NCBI RefSeq assembly: GCF_003544935.1
Contig: NZ_CP032098.1
Span: 1,798,001 to 1,862,000 of the forward strand
Direction: 5' to 3'
DNA from: Malaciobacter molluscorum LMG 25693
GTDB lineage: Bacteria > Campylobacterota > Campylobacteria > Campylobacterales > Arcobacteraceae
Length of the DNA stretch: 64,000 nt
Below are positions 17,894 through 26,980 of the stretch, piece by piece (the first letter of the stretch is position 1; each line of letters begins with the position of its first letter). The position numbers and the translations under genes are program-made. The notes below the pieces were generated by a model. The model was not told the origin of the DNA, did not search any database, and saw nothing but the letters and a program-made list of their open reading frames with translations.

Positions 17894-20410
17894 TTATAAA
17901 TACTTTTTAACTTCAAATTTAAACAACTCTGGTTGATTTTCTAAATATCTTAGAAAACCATTTATAGGAATAAAATTTCCATTTTCATCTAATTTTAAAT
18001 TTGTATATTGTTTATCTTTAATTAATTTACTAATAATATTAACATTCAGACCCATTTTTGAGAAATTAATTAATTTTTCGTCATTTGTACCATAAGTATT
18101 AATATTATATTCACTTTCACTAATTAATTCAAAATCATATAAAAAGTTTATTAATTTATTTAATTTAAAACTAACAAAATCTTCTTCTATCTTTAACTTT
18201 ACTATTGCTAAGTTTATTAGTTTTGCATTATCTTCTTTTGTATCATTATTATATTTTGACAAATCAACATAAACTTCTCTTAATCTATAGTCTTTATGAT
18301 TATATTTTTTTGATTCTTTTTTAACTTCACCATAAGTACTTCCAATAAACAATAAAGTATCTGTTGAATTAGCTTTCTCTTTAAAATATGAGTATGTACT
18401 ATTTATATTCTTTTTTAATGTTAATTTTTGCATTTTTTCTAAATAGTTTTTATAATATTTATATGCTTTTTCATTTTTAAGTCGTTCTATCTCAAAATCA
18501 GTAATATTATTTTCTAAACCATGAATGAAAATATTATAGACTTTTAATACTAAATCTATATTTCTAAAACTATCATTGTTTCTAAAACTGTTAATTTTAT
18601 TCTCTATAAAACCACATACGTAATCTAAATTATCATAAAAATCGTCAATATTATTTTGTATAAAATATTTTTTTACTACATCTTTAAAAGACAATGCTAT
18701 ATTTTCATCTAATAAAAAATTAGTTTTTTCTACTATTTCTTTATCATTCTTTCTTTTTTTTTCTTTTACTTCTTCTTTTGTTTCATATTCAGTTTTTAAA
18801 AACTTTAATTTATCAATATCATATTGAGATAGTAAAGGATTTTTAATCTCATCAGAAAAGCTATGATTTCTTAAATAATTGATATGATTTTCCATACCTG
18901 AACGACCTCTATATATATCTGTATTTACAAAATGTATATTTGAAACTAGTTTACTTAAATTATTTTCTTTAAAAACATAACTAAGTCTATTCACTCGTCC
19001 AATTAAATTTACTAAATCTTTCCCATTTTGATAATCCGTACTCAAAATATATAAGTTATCTATAGGAAGATTAATACCTTCAAGTATTACACTATTAGCA
19101 ATTATATATTTGAAACTGTCAATCTCTTTAAATTGATGTTCCAAATATTCCTTTATTATATTTGGCATTTTTGCATGAATATAAATAATCCCTTTTTCAA
19201 GTAATTCATTTATATAGAAACCAGAATGTACTTCATCCGCTAAAGTATCTATAATTTTTTGTATAGATGTATCAATTACTATATTTTCAAATATAGCCTG
19301 CTTTTTCAAGTCATTAGCAAACAATTCTATTTTATATGGACTATAATGAAAAATAAAATTTTTATTTTTTGATGAACTTTTTATATATGTAAATTCATCT
19401 ATATTAGACAAATATGGTTCTAGAAACTCTCCTGTAAACTTGTCATACATTGATACTGTATTATTTTTAAAAAAATATATATCATCACATTTTAAATTAT
19501 GTTCTATTTCATAAGTATCTATTCTTTCATTTCTATTTTGTTTAAGATTATTACTATCTTCAATTAAAGGTGATAAATATATAACCTTTTGGTTTTCATT
19601 TTTAATCTTATTCATTTTAATTAACCGAGATAAAATTAAACTTCTTGAATCATCACGTCTCTGTTCAAATATTTTATGTGCTTCATCTATAAATAATATT
19701 TCGAAAAAAACACCTTTATTAAGTAATCTTGTAGCTCTTTCTTGTGTTAATATTCCAATAAATCTTTTTTGGTTTTGATACATTTCATCATGCAAAATAA
19801 GTTTATAATCTAATTTTAATTCTTTAATGTTTTTAAATGTTTGAATAATTAAAGATTTAGAAGGTACTATAATTCCAATTTTAGAATATTGTTTTTTTCT
19901 AATAAACGTAGAAATTAAAGAACTTTTTCCAAAAGATGTTGGTGCAATAAAACTGAGACTATTTGAGTCACTTTGTAATAGTTTTTTTATTGAATTACTT
20001 TGTTCTAATGTTTCTACATATTTATCTTGTTCATTTATAAACTTTGATTCTAGGATTTTATGACTAATAACCTCTGATATACTATTTAATGATAAACTTT
20101 GATTATCTACTATTGTTTTACAAATAGGATAAAACCCTATTTGTAAACTAATATCATATAAAGGTCTCATATCTTTAAATAATAATGAATATTTTAAAAC
20201 AATATAATATGCTAATTTAAAATAACTTTTATACCTTTTATCTTTATTATAAAAATTAAAAAATAAAATTGCACATAATAAAATATACTCTTGATTTTCC
20301 TTCGTAATATCTTTATCATTCTGAATTAATTTATAAAAAGTATCTTTAAATTTATCGGTATTCTTTAAGTTACTTAATTGTCTTTTTTCTTTTCCTTTAT
20401 TATATGTCAT
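17894..20410 (-). CDS. DEAD/DEAH helicase, HamB/AbpB-like defence protein
   Basis: An 838-residue superfamily 2 helicase. Walker A is APTSFGKSS (about 156-164), the DEAH box is at 242-245 (FIDEAHKIF), and the second RecA domain ends in the arginine-finger motif NLIGRVNRL (about residue 475). A long helical C-terminal region follows, rich in Lys and Asn. It overlaps the upstream nuclease-like gene by 11 bases. A coupled pair of a small PD-(D/E)xK protein and a helicase of this size is the layout of the anti-phage systems Hachiman (HamA/HamB) and AbpAB. The exact system is inferred from layout and motifs, not from a search. Confidence 0.72.
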   Translation of the reverse strand: MTYNKGKEKRQLSNLKNTDKFKDTFYKLIQNDKDITKENQEYILLCAILFFNFYNKDKRYKSYFKLAYYIVLKYSLLFKDMRPLYDISLQIGFYPICKTIVDNQSLSLNSISEVISHKILESKFINEQDKYVETLEQSNSIKKLLQSDSNSLSFIAPTSFGKSSLISTFIRKKQYSKIGIIVPSKSLIIQTFKNIKELKLDYKLILHDEMYQNQKRFIGILTQERATRLLNKGVFFEILFIDEAHKIFEQRRDDSRSLILSRLIKMNKIKNENQKVIYLSPLIEDSNNLKQNRNERIDTYEIEHNLKCDDIYFFKNNTVSMYDKFTGEFLEPYLSNIDEFTYIKSSSKNKNFIFHYSPYKIELFANDLKKQAIFENIVIDTSIQKIIDTLADEVHSGFYINELLEKGIIYIHAKMPNIIKEYLEHQFKEIDSFKYIIANSVILEGINLPIDNLYILSTDYQNGKDLVNLIGRVNRLSYVFKENNLSKLVSNIHFVNTDIYRGRSGMENHINYLRNHSFSDEIKNPLLSQYDIDKLKFLKTEYETKEEVKEKKRKNDKEIVEKTNFLLDENIALSFKDVVKKYFIQNNIDDFYDNLDYVCGFIENKINSFRNNDSFRNIDLVLKVYNIFIHGLENNITDFEIERLKNEKAYKYYKNYLEKMQKLTLKKNINSTYSYFKEKANSTDTLLFIGSTYGEVKKESKKYNHKDYRLREVYVDLSKYNNDTKEDNAKLINLAIVKLKIEEDFVSFKLNKLINFLYDFELISESEYNINTYGTNDEKLINFSKMGLNVNIISKLIKDKQYTNLKLDENGNFIPINGFLRYLENQPELFKFEVKKYL

Positions 20411-21194
20411 TTATGTACCTTATAAAGTTGTCAATAGATTTTTTATTAATACAAATAATATTCATTTTTTTATATTCATAATCTTTAATAAGTTTCTTTA
20501 ATTTTGTTTCTAAATCAATATTATCAATTTTATTCCAGCCACTTTCTAAATATATTGTTGAACTAGGTATAACATTAAAATTTTTAATATTTTCAAAATC
20601 TTTTTTTACAAATCTTTTTTTGAAAATGTTTAAATTATCAATTAATGTTTTATTAGGATTAACTTGTAATAAACTAGCATGATTTACTGCATTGTTCCAT
20701 GGACTTATGGGCTTTTTATTTGAATCAAATTTTTTCCCTTGAAGTTTTTTATCTATATCATGAAAAGCTTCACCTATATTTTTATTATGGTTAGAAACCT
20801 TAGTAGTTGATAAACTAGACTTACTCTCATATATCCACATTTCTTCATTTAACTGATACAATCCATCAAATCCTTTTTTCATAGAACCTTGTTCTTCTAA
20901 ATTTTGAAAAATAAAATGTTGCTCAAAATCAAGTTCTTTCATATATAAATGACAAAAAAATTCTGCAACAAAGCCTGCTTTTTTATTTTCATCTTTTTTG
21001 TAAAACCAATTTTGCAATTCTATTTTAACTATTTCTATATCATCATCGCCAAGAACCCCATTCCAAATTGAAGCAATACCTTCATCAAGTGTTTCTTTTA
21101 ATTTAGAATCATAATCTTCTATATTAATAAAATGAAAACTTAATTTATTTTTTTTAATTTCAATTAAATGACTATCAAATGGATTTATATTCAT
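20400..21194 (-). CDS. PD-(D/E)xK nuclease-like HamA/AbpA-type defence protein
   Basis: A 264-residue soluble protein with what looks like a nuclease core: Glu78 in AGFVAEFF, Asp110 in KGFDGLY and Glu123-x-Lys125 in IYESKSS, the spacing expected of a PD-(D/E)xK fold. This fits the DUF1837/HamA-type partner of Hachiman helicases, where the helicase releases the nuclease on sensing aberrant DNA; that mechanism is family knowledge, not visible here. The ATG overlaps the TGA of a preceding gene fragment (ATGA) and has an AGGAGG site, showing that it was once downstream of another coding gene. Confidence 0.65.
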   Translation of the reverse strand: MNINPFDSHLIEIKKNKLSFHFINIEDYDSKLKETLDEGIASIWNGVLGDDDIEIVKIELQNWFYKKDENKKAGFVAEFFCHLYMKELDFEQHFIFQNLEEQGSMKKGFDGLYQLNEEMWIYESKSSLSTTKVSNHNKNIGEAFHDIDKKLQGKKFDSNKKPISPWNNAVNHASLLQVNPNKTLIDNLNIFKKRFVKKDFENIKNFNVIPSSTIYLESGWNKIDNIDLETKLKKLIKDYEYKKMNIICINKKSIDNFIRYINDI

Positions 21195-21343
21195 ATATTA
21201 TCCTCCTGCTTCAAATCCAAAACACTCATCCCATCACCCTTAAGCTCAACCTTTATCTGCAATGGAATTCTCTCTTTTGGTGCTTCACTTACTGAATTTT
21301 GTAATTGATTTAGTACATTTAGTGCTAGTTTATATTTGAAGTT
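21191..21343 (-). pseudogene. C-terminal fragment of an unidentified gene
   Basis: A 50-codon open frame without a start, ending ERIPLQIKVELKGDGMS then VLDLKQEDNI and a stop that overlaps the start of the HamA-like gene. Its codon use (many GAG, AAG and CTT) and the four-base overlap mark it as the true end of a former operon gene. The frame is closed on its upstream side by stops in the CRISPR-like repeat region, so the rest has been deleted. I do not recognise the family. Confidence 0.45.
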
Positions 21344-21361
21344 TTATTAGTTTTAAATTTT

Positions 21362-21458
21362 GTAGATTTAATACATATGATTGAATAATACATTGCTTTC
21401 AAATTGTTCTGAATATTCTTTTATTACGTAGATTTAATACATATGATTGAATAATACA
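21362..21458. CRISPR. Two-repeat CRISPR-like element
   Basis: Two identical 31-base copies (21362-21392 and 21428-21458), beginning GTAGATTTAATACATATG and ending TGAATAATACA, are separated by 35 bases of unrelated sequence, so the period is 66 bases. Repeat and spacer lengths are those of a minimal CRISPR array. Only two copies exist, the repeat has little dyad symmetry, and no cas genes are in the window. It could be the last remnant of an array or a chance repeat of an insertion target. Apart from this, 21,344-21,623 holds no gene. Confidence 0.4.
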
Positions 21459-21623
21459 AAAAAGAACAAGACTTTTATTAACTAGACTATAATATTTCAA
21501 TTATACGATTATTTTACTTATCATTTAGATAGAAAAATAACTTTTTCATATATAATTGTATATTTTATACTCTTAGTGTCAAAGTTTATGTCACATTTTT
21601 TGTATATTTGAGAAGTTTTTATT

Positions 21624-21830
21624 TTATTCTATTGTTTTTTTTAGTTTTTCATACTCTTCTAGGCTTATCTCACCTTTAGCAAGTCTTTTTTTTAGTATAT
21701 CAAGTGCAGTTTCTGACTCTTTTGGTGTCTCTTTTTTTGAGAAATAAAAAAATAAAAAAGCCACCAATACAAGACAAAAAATAAACATAAAAAATCCAGG
21801 GAACATGGGCATATTTACATATCCATACAT
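21624..21830 (-). CDS. Small SHOCT-domain membrane protein
   Basis: A 68-residue protein: one hydrophobic helix (about residues 10-30, FFMFIFCLVLVAFLFFYF) followed by a C-terminal SHOCT motif, ALDILKKRLAKGEISLEEYE. SHOCT is a short oligomerisation motif found at protein ends. It is most likely anchored in the inner membrane with the motif in the cytoplasm. No operon partner is evident: it lies 48 bases upstream of nothing on its own strand and 48 bases after the EAL gene start-to-stop boundary. Function unknown. Confidence 0.75.
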   Translation of the reverse strand: MYGYVNMPMFPGFFMFIFCLVLVAFLFFYFSKKETPKESETALDILKKRLAKGEISLEEYEKLKKTIE

Positions 21831-21878
21831 TTTATATCCTTTGATTTTATTATCATATGTATATTATATAACAACTAT

Positions 21879-24179
21879 TTATAATCTACAAGGTTTATGA
21901 AAATAATATCCTTGTGAATAATCAATTCCCAACTCTTTTACTTTTTTATATATCTGTTCATTTTCCACAAACTCAGCTATTAGTTTGATATTTTGTTTTT
22001 TTGCAAAAAGCACTATTGATTCTACTAGATTTTGAGAAAAAGGGTTTGTTGTGATATTTCTTATCAAAGAGCCATCTATTTTCAAAAAATCAGGTTGAAA
22101 CTTAAGCAATCTCTCAAAATTTGAATATCCACTACCAAAGTCATCTATTGCTATTTTTACATCACCTATTAGTTTTGACATAGATATAAAATCTTTCACA
22201 ATATTTATCTCATTTATATTTTCATCTTCAAGTAATTCAAAAGTAACTCTTCCTTTAAACTCTTTTTTTGAAATAAGTTTAAGTAAAAGAGTTTTTATTT
22301 CATTGTTTGTTATATCTGAAGCAGAAATATTTATACTTATATCTTTATTTGTTTTTTTCAAAGTTTTAAAAGAGTTTTTAATAGTCTGTTTTGTTATATT
22401 TGTATAATACCCTGTCTTTTTAGATAAGTCTAAAAAATGAAATGGAGTTATTATTTCATCATTTTTATTTAATCTTACCAATGACTCATATTTCACTATT
22501 GCTTGTGTTTTATTATCTACTATTGCTTGAAAAAAGGACTCAAAGTAACTCTGTTTATTTTCAAGTGCATCTTTTACTAACTGAAGTGTTCTTAGTTTAC
22601 TTTTAGCTTCTATTTGTCTTTTTATATAGAAGTTTTTTGCATATACTATTGAATTTGATGTTTTTATAGCATGTTCTATTCCCAAACTCACATCATCATA
22701 AATATTTTCTTTTTTATCAGAATAACTAAAACAGATTTTTATATCATAAACTAAATCTTTAAACATAATTCCTTTTTCGGAAAAGTTATAAACTACTTCT
22801 CTTAAAAGTGCGTTTATTTTTCTTATATCTACTTCTTGATTTTTAAGTAATGCAAAATACCCTTCTCCAAGATTATAAACTTTTTTTAATCCACTTGTTT
22901 TAGGAAAATAATCTAAAATTCTTTTAGTAAATTCTTGTTTGAATTCATACATAATTATCTCAGAATAAAAATCTTTTAGTAAGTTATAGTTTATGATTTT
23001 TAAAAATATCAAAACAGGTTCTTCCACATATTTTAAATCATCAAGAAGAAGTTTTTTAGAACTCATTATTTCAGATACATCGTGTCTTATACCTATTATC
23101 TCTTTTATATTCCCACTTATATCTAAAATAGGAGTGATTGTCGCATCTACATAATAAGTATCACCATTTTTTTTCTTATTTTTTATAATACCTTTGTATG
23201 TTTTTTTATCTTTTATTGTTTGCCACAGATCATCAAAAACCACTCGAGGTATATCAAAATGTCTCAAAATATTGTGTGGTTTTGAGAGTAACTCATCTTT
23301 TGAAAAGCCCGATATATTTATAAAGTTTTCATTTGCATAAGTTACTATACCTCTTTTATTTGTCTTTGTTACAATATCACTTTCATTTAGAACTCTTTTG
23401 TATTCGCTTAATTCTTTAGATTGATTTGCTAACTTTTGTATCTGTTTTGAATGTTTTATATGCAAATCAGCTTTTAAAAGTATCTCTTCGTGAATAAAAG
23501 GTTTTCTTATATAATCAATAGCTCCTAACTTCAAAGCTTTTATAAAATTATCTTTATTTTCACTTCCTGATACTACTAAAATAGGTATATCTCTTGTAGC
23601 CTTATTTCTTTTTAGGATTTCAATAAAAGTAATACCATCGGTTTTTGGCATCTCTAAATCTGTAAATATCAAATCAATTTTTTGTTCTTTTATGATTGTT
23701 AGTGCATCAGTCACATTTGAAGATAAAAAAATATTGTAATTTTTTACACTAAGTACACTGTTCATAGTCTTTAAAATAGATATAGAATCATCCACTACTA
23801 ATATTGTATTATCATTGTTACTTAATACTGATTTTATTATCTTATTTATATTACTTGCTAAAGCTCTTTTTGATAAGTTTTTTGAAAAGTGATCTACTAC
23901 TTTATACTTTGAAGTAAAATTTCTTCTTTTCATATCATGTTCACTATCTAAAACTATTATTTTAGTATTAGTTGGTGTAGATTCAGCAACTCTATTTAAA
24001 AACTTCTCTTTATGTTTTTTTATAAAACATAAATCCAATATAACAAAATCAAAAATACCTCTTTTAATCTCTTTAAAAAAATCTTTTACTTTTTTTGTAT
24101 TTATTAAATTATAATCTACTTCTTTTTTAAGCTTATCTGATAAATTAAAATCTTCAATTGTTAAGATACTTATTTGCAA
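21879..24179 (-). CDS. REC-REC-PAS-GGDEF(degenerate)-EAL signalling protein
   Basis: About 766 residues from a TTG at 24179 that follows AAAGG; a GTG at 24227, overlapping the receptor stop, is the longer choice. Order: a degenerate receiver-like region; a full receiver (LVVDDS, phosphorylation Asp in FTDLEMPK, Lys in IRKPF); a PAS domain (YANENFINISGFSKDELL); a GGDEF-like domain where the signature is replaced by GEGYF, so it is probably not a cyclase; and an EAL domain with ESLVR, NISASD, FELLE, DDFGSGYS, LKID and EFVEN. The metal and catalytic residues are kept, so c-di-GMP hydrolysis is likely. It is coupled to the chemoreceptor upstream. Confidence 0.88.
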   Translation of the reverse strand: MQISILTIEDFNLSDKLKKEVDYNLINTKKVKDFFKEIKRGIFDFVILDLCFIKKHKEKFLNRVAESTPTNTKIIVLDSEHDMKRRNFTSKYKVVDHFSKNLSKRALASNINKIIKSVLSNNDNTILVVDDSISILKTMNSVLSVKNYNIFLSSNVTDALTIIKEQKIDLIFTDLEMPKTDGITFIEILKRNKATRDIPILVVSGSENKDNFIKALKLGAIDYIRKPFIHEEILLKADLHIKHSKQIQKLANQSKELSEYKRVLNESDIVTKTNKRGIVTYANENFINISGFSKDELLSKPHNILRHFDIPRVVFDDLWQTIKDKKTYKGIIKNKKKNGDTYYVDATITPILDISGNIKEIIGIRHDVSEIMSSKKLLLDDLKYVEEPVLIFLKIINYNLLKDFYSEIIMYEFKQEFTKRILDYFPKTSGLKKVYNLGEGYFALLKNQEVDIRKINALLREVVYNFSEKGIMFKDLVYDIKICFSYSDKKENIYDDVSLGIEHAIKTSNSIVYAKNFYIKRQIEAKSKLRTLQLVKDALENKQSYFESFFQAIVDNKTQAIVKYESLVRLNKNDEIITPFHFLDLSKKTGYYTNITKQTIKNSFKTLKKTNKDISINISASDITNNEIKTLLLKLISKKEFKGRVTFELLEDENINEINIVKDFISMSKLIGDVKIAIDDFGSGYSNFERLLKFQPDFLKIDGSLIRNITTNPFSQNLVESIVLFAKKQNIKLIAEFVENEQIYKKVKELGIDYSQGYYFHKPCRL

Positions 24180-24211
24180 CTTTTTTACCTTTTTTAATAA
24201 AGCAAGAAAGC

Positions 24212-26425
24212 CTAGAAGCTTTCCCACTCATTATCATCTGTTTTTGAAGTTATTACATCATTTTTTTTAGGTTTGATTGTTTCTTCTTTTTTAACTGTTT
24301 GTTTTATCTTATTTTCTTTGAAACTATTATTAATATTTGGTATTTTTATACTATCTTTTCCTAAAAACTCTTTTGCACTTGCATCTGATACTATCTCTTT
24401 TGCTATTTTATCAGTCTCTTTTGCTACTTCTTCTGTTTGTGTTGCTATTGAAGCATTTTGTTGTGTTTGTTGATCAAGTTGCGTTATTGCGTCATTTATT
24501 TGAGTGATTCCAGTCTCTTGCTCTTTACTAGCATTTGCAATTTCTTGTATCATTTCATTTGAATTTTCTATATTTTTAAGTAATGCAATATAACCTTTTA
24601 TCATCTCATCACTTGCACTTTTACCTTCATTTGCTTTTATTGTTGCATTTTCTACTATATGTTTTATTTCTTTTGCCGCTTGAGCACTTCTACTTGCTAG
24701 ATTTCTTACTTCTTGTGCTACAACAGCAAACCCTTTTCCAGCTTCACCTGCTGTTGCTGCTTCTACTGCTGCATTAAGTGAAAGTATATTTGTTTGAAAT
24801 GCTATTTGGTCTATTACACTTATAGCTTCTTCTATTGATTTTACTTGATTATTTATCTCATCCATTGCAACTGTTGTTTTATTTGCTAATGTTTGTCCTT
24901 CATTTGCAGAATTTGTAAGTTCATTTGTAAACGAAGTCATTTTTTCTACATTTTCAGAATTATTTACTATTGTACTTGTTATCTCTTCTAATGCTGCTGC
25001 TGTCTCTTCAAGACTTGCTGCTGCTTCATTTGAACTTATATTTAAAGTATCTACATTTGATATTAGGTTATTTGATGCTTTATCTAATGCTACACCTATT
25101 AATAAAGATTTTTTAAGTAAGCTTGATATTTCATCAGTTAAAAAGTTTACATTATTTATAAAATCTAACATATAACCTTCTACACCTTTTGTATTTACTT
25201 TATTTACAAATTTATAGTTACTATACTCTTTTAATACAACAGATACAGAATCAATATTAATCTTTATATTTTCTAACATTACATTTAAAGTATCTCTTAA
25301 TTGTATTAATTGAGGATTATTTGCTTGTGTTGTAAGTTGAATATCAATATGACCTTTTTTTATCTTTTCAACTATATCAACAGCATCGCTTACTGCTTTA
25401 TTGTCTTGTTGTATTCCTTCATCAATCTTTTTTATATTTTCATTTATGCTATGTGCCATTTTTGCAAACTCATCTTTACCTTTTACACTTAGTAATTCAA
25501 AAGTTTGTGTTTCTCTATTTATATAATCAAAGAATTTTTTTAATCCTATTTCAAATTTACCTAAATTAGTTAATATATCTCTAGCTAAAATAAGTAAAAC
25601 TATGACCATAAAACAAATAATTATTATAGTTAATACAATAGATAAGATTTCCATTTCATCTATTTCATTATCTATTTTCTCTTTTACTGCTTCATCTAGA
25701 TCTTTTATAGATTTTTCAGTCATATGAATAGTATCTCTTAATTGTTTTAAAAGTCCTGTTTCTTCACCTAATCCCTTTAATTTTTCTATTTTACATATTG
25801 CTAAAAAATCTTTTTTATATGTTATCAAATAATTCTTCATCTGTTCATTTTCAATACTTTTTAGTAAAGTATCTATTTTTTTTGTGAACAATGTTATATA
25901 ATTTTCATCTAACCTTAACATAAAATCTTTTTCATCTTTTCTCAAATCATAAATCAATGCTAATAATTTATAATCATTTGATTCTTTTGCATAGGTTTCA
26001 ACTTTATGTACTGATTGTCTTAACACATCATACAATCCATCACTAGAAGACAATCCCTTTTGGGTATCTAATTTCACTATATTTAAAAATAGATTTTTAT
26101 ATTTTTCTAAGATATTTTTGAAAGTTATAGTATCTTTGGTAGAAATATCAAACTCTTTTAATATCTTGTTTAATTCTTTTACTATTTTATCAGCACCTTT
26201 ATATACTTTTAAAAACTGATCTTTATAAACTAAATCTTTTCTTGTTATAAAATCTTTTTCATATTTCCTCAGATTAAGTTGTTCAGTTTTTAACTCATTT
26301 ACAAATTGATGCGCATTATCTAATTTATTTATTTGAGATAGACTATACATATCTACTAATAATATACAAATAATACCCATAATCACACTAACACCTAAGC
26401 CAATAAATTTACCTTTAATACTCAT
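24212..26425 (-). CDS. Methyl-accepting chemotaxis protein, HBM sensor type (paralogue 2)
   Basis: A 737-residue chemoreceptor with the same layout as that at 14,377-16,614: membrane helix, helical HBM sensor ([22 protein letters not shown]), second membrane helix, linkers and the signalling hairpin, ending in NEWESF. The signalling halves are nearly identical between the two, while the sensors differ clearly, which points to duplication with ligand divergence. The stop is closely followed by, or overlaps, the EAL gene, suggesting that chemotactic input and c-di-GMP turnover are made together. AGAGAGG precedes the ATG. Confidence 0.93.
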   Translation of the reverse strand: MSIKGKFIGLGVSVIMGIICILLVDMYSLSQINKLDNAHQFVNELKTEQLNLRKYEKDFITRKDLVYKDQFLKVYKGADKIVKELNKILKEFDISTKDTITFKNILEKYKNLFLNIVKLDTQKGLSSSDGLYDVLRQSVHKVETYAKESNDYKLLALIYDLRKDEKDFMLRLDENYITLFTKKIDTLLKSIENEQMKNYLITYKKDFLAICKIEKLKGLGEETGLLKQLRDTIHMTEKSIKDLDEAVKEKIDNEIDEMEILSIVLTIIIICFMVIVLLILARDILTNLGKFEIGLKKFFDYINRETQTFELLSVKGKDEFAKMAHSINENIKKIDEGIQQDNKAVSDAVDIVEKIKKGHIDIQLTTQANNPQLIQLRDTLNVMLENIKINIDSVSVVLKEYSNYKFVNKVNTKGVEGYMLDFINNVNFLTDEISSLLKKSLLIGVALDKASNNLISNVDTLNISSNEAAASLEETAAALEEITSTIVNNSENVEKMTSFTNELTNSANEGQTLANKTTVAMDEINNQVKSIEEAISVIDQIAFQTNILSLNAAVEAATAGEAGKGFAVVAQEVRNLASRSAQAAKEIKHIVENATIKANEGKSASDEMIKGYIALLKNIENSNEMIQEIANASKEQETGITQINDAITQLDQQTQQNASIATQTEEVAKETDKIAKEIVSDASAKEFLGKDSIKIPNINNSFKENKIKQTVKKEETIKPKKNDVITSKTDDNEWESF

Positions 26426-26640
26426 ATTTTCCTCTCTTACGTGCAGATAATAATTTTTTTGATAAATTTCAGAAATATAAAAATAAAATATTAGAAAAAA
26501 ATTTTTATTTAGTTCTTAATTAATAGTAATTAAGACTTATTAAAATATTATTTAATAATAAAATTCATCTGTTTTGTTCCAAATTTATTAATTATTACTT
26601 AAATTTACAACCTAATAATAACTCAGACTTAATAAATAGA

Positions 26641-26711
26641 AACTTATAAGTGTTTGAGGATTTAACATTTTAAAGTTAATATTCCTAAAAACTTATAGGT
26701 GTGTGAATTTT
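26641..26711. promoter_or_regulatory. Direct repeats upstream of the XRE gene
   Basis: AACTTATAAGTGTTTGA (from 26641) recurs as AACTTATAGGTGTGTGA (from 26690), 49 bases apart. The second copy covers the presumed ribosome site of the XRE regulator. Such a position is typical for self-repression, so these may be its operators; this is an inference from spacing only. Confidence 0.35.
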
Positions 26712-26952
26712 GCTTGAAGATAAACCTCAAATTTTCTTAGATAAAATTGTCGAAAAAGTGAAAGAAGAAAGAAAAAAAAGAAATATTAGTCAATTAAGAT
26801 TAGCTTCCATTTTAGATTTTAGTTCTCCAAACTATATTGCTAAAATCGAAACTAGAAAACATAATGTTTCATATAATTTGGTTCATTTGTGTAAAATTGC
26901 ACAAGCTTTTGATATGGAAGTTGTAGATTTTATTCCTAAAAAAATAAACTAA
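26710..26952 (+). CDS. XRE-type helix-turn-helix regulator
   Basis: An 80-residue protein consisting of little more than one HTH_3 domain: KVKEERKKRNISQLRLASIL, then SSPNYIAKIETRKHNVS and LCKIAQAFDMEVVDF. It starts at a TTG (26710) with a weak AGGTG site; an in-frame TGA two codons upstream rules out longer versions other than with ATT. It is divergent from the second chemoreceptor gene. It could regulate itself or the receptor operon. The size is that of solitary regulators or of antitoxin-like proteins, but no toxin partner is present. Confidence 0.8.
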   Translation: MLEDKPQIFLDKIVEKVKEERKKRNISQLRLASILDFSSPNYIAKIETRKHNVSYNLVHLCKIAQAFDMEVVDFIPKKIN

Positions 26953-26980
26953 TGTAATATTTTAAATATTACATTAGTTT
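26946..26980. terminator. Convergent hairpin terminator
   Basis: A 17-bp inverted repeat (AAACTAATGTAATATTT and its complement, one central T) covers the stop codons of the two convergent genes and ends in T-runs on both strands. Confidence 0.75.

Noticed and set aside
17894-20410. Restriction endonuclease HsdR or other restriction-system helicase
   Set aside because: No N-terminal nuclease domain, methylase or specificity gene is present; the partner is a small PD-(D/E)xK-like protein as in HamA.
21494-21524. Possible third, inverted CRISPR-like repeat (TTTCAATTATACGATTATTTTAC)
   Set aside because: Only loose similarity to the complement of the repeat in very AT-rich DNA; not convincing.
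26710-26952. Antitoxin of a toxin-antitoxin pair
   Set aside because: No small partner gene lies next to the XRE gene; neighbours are a chemoreceptor and a convergent TIGR02757 gene.
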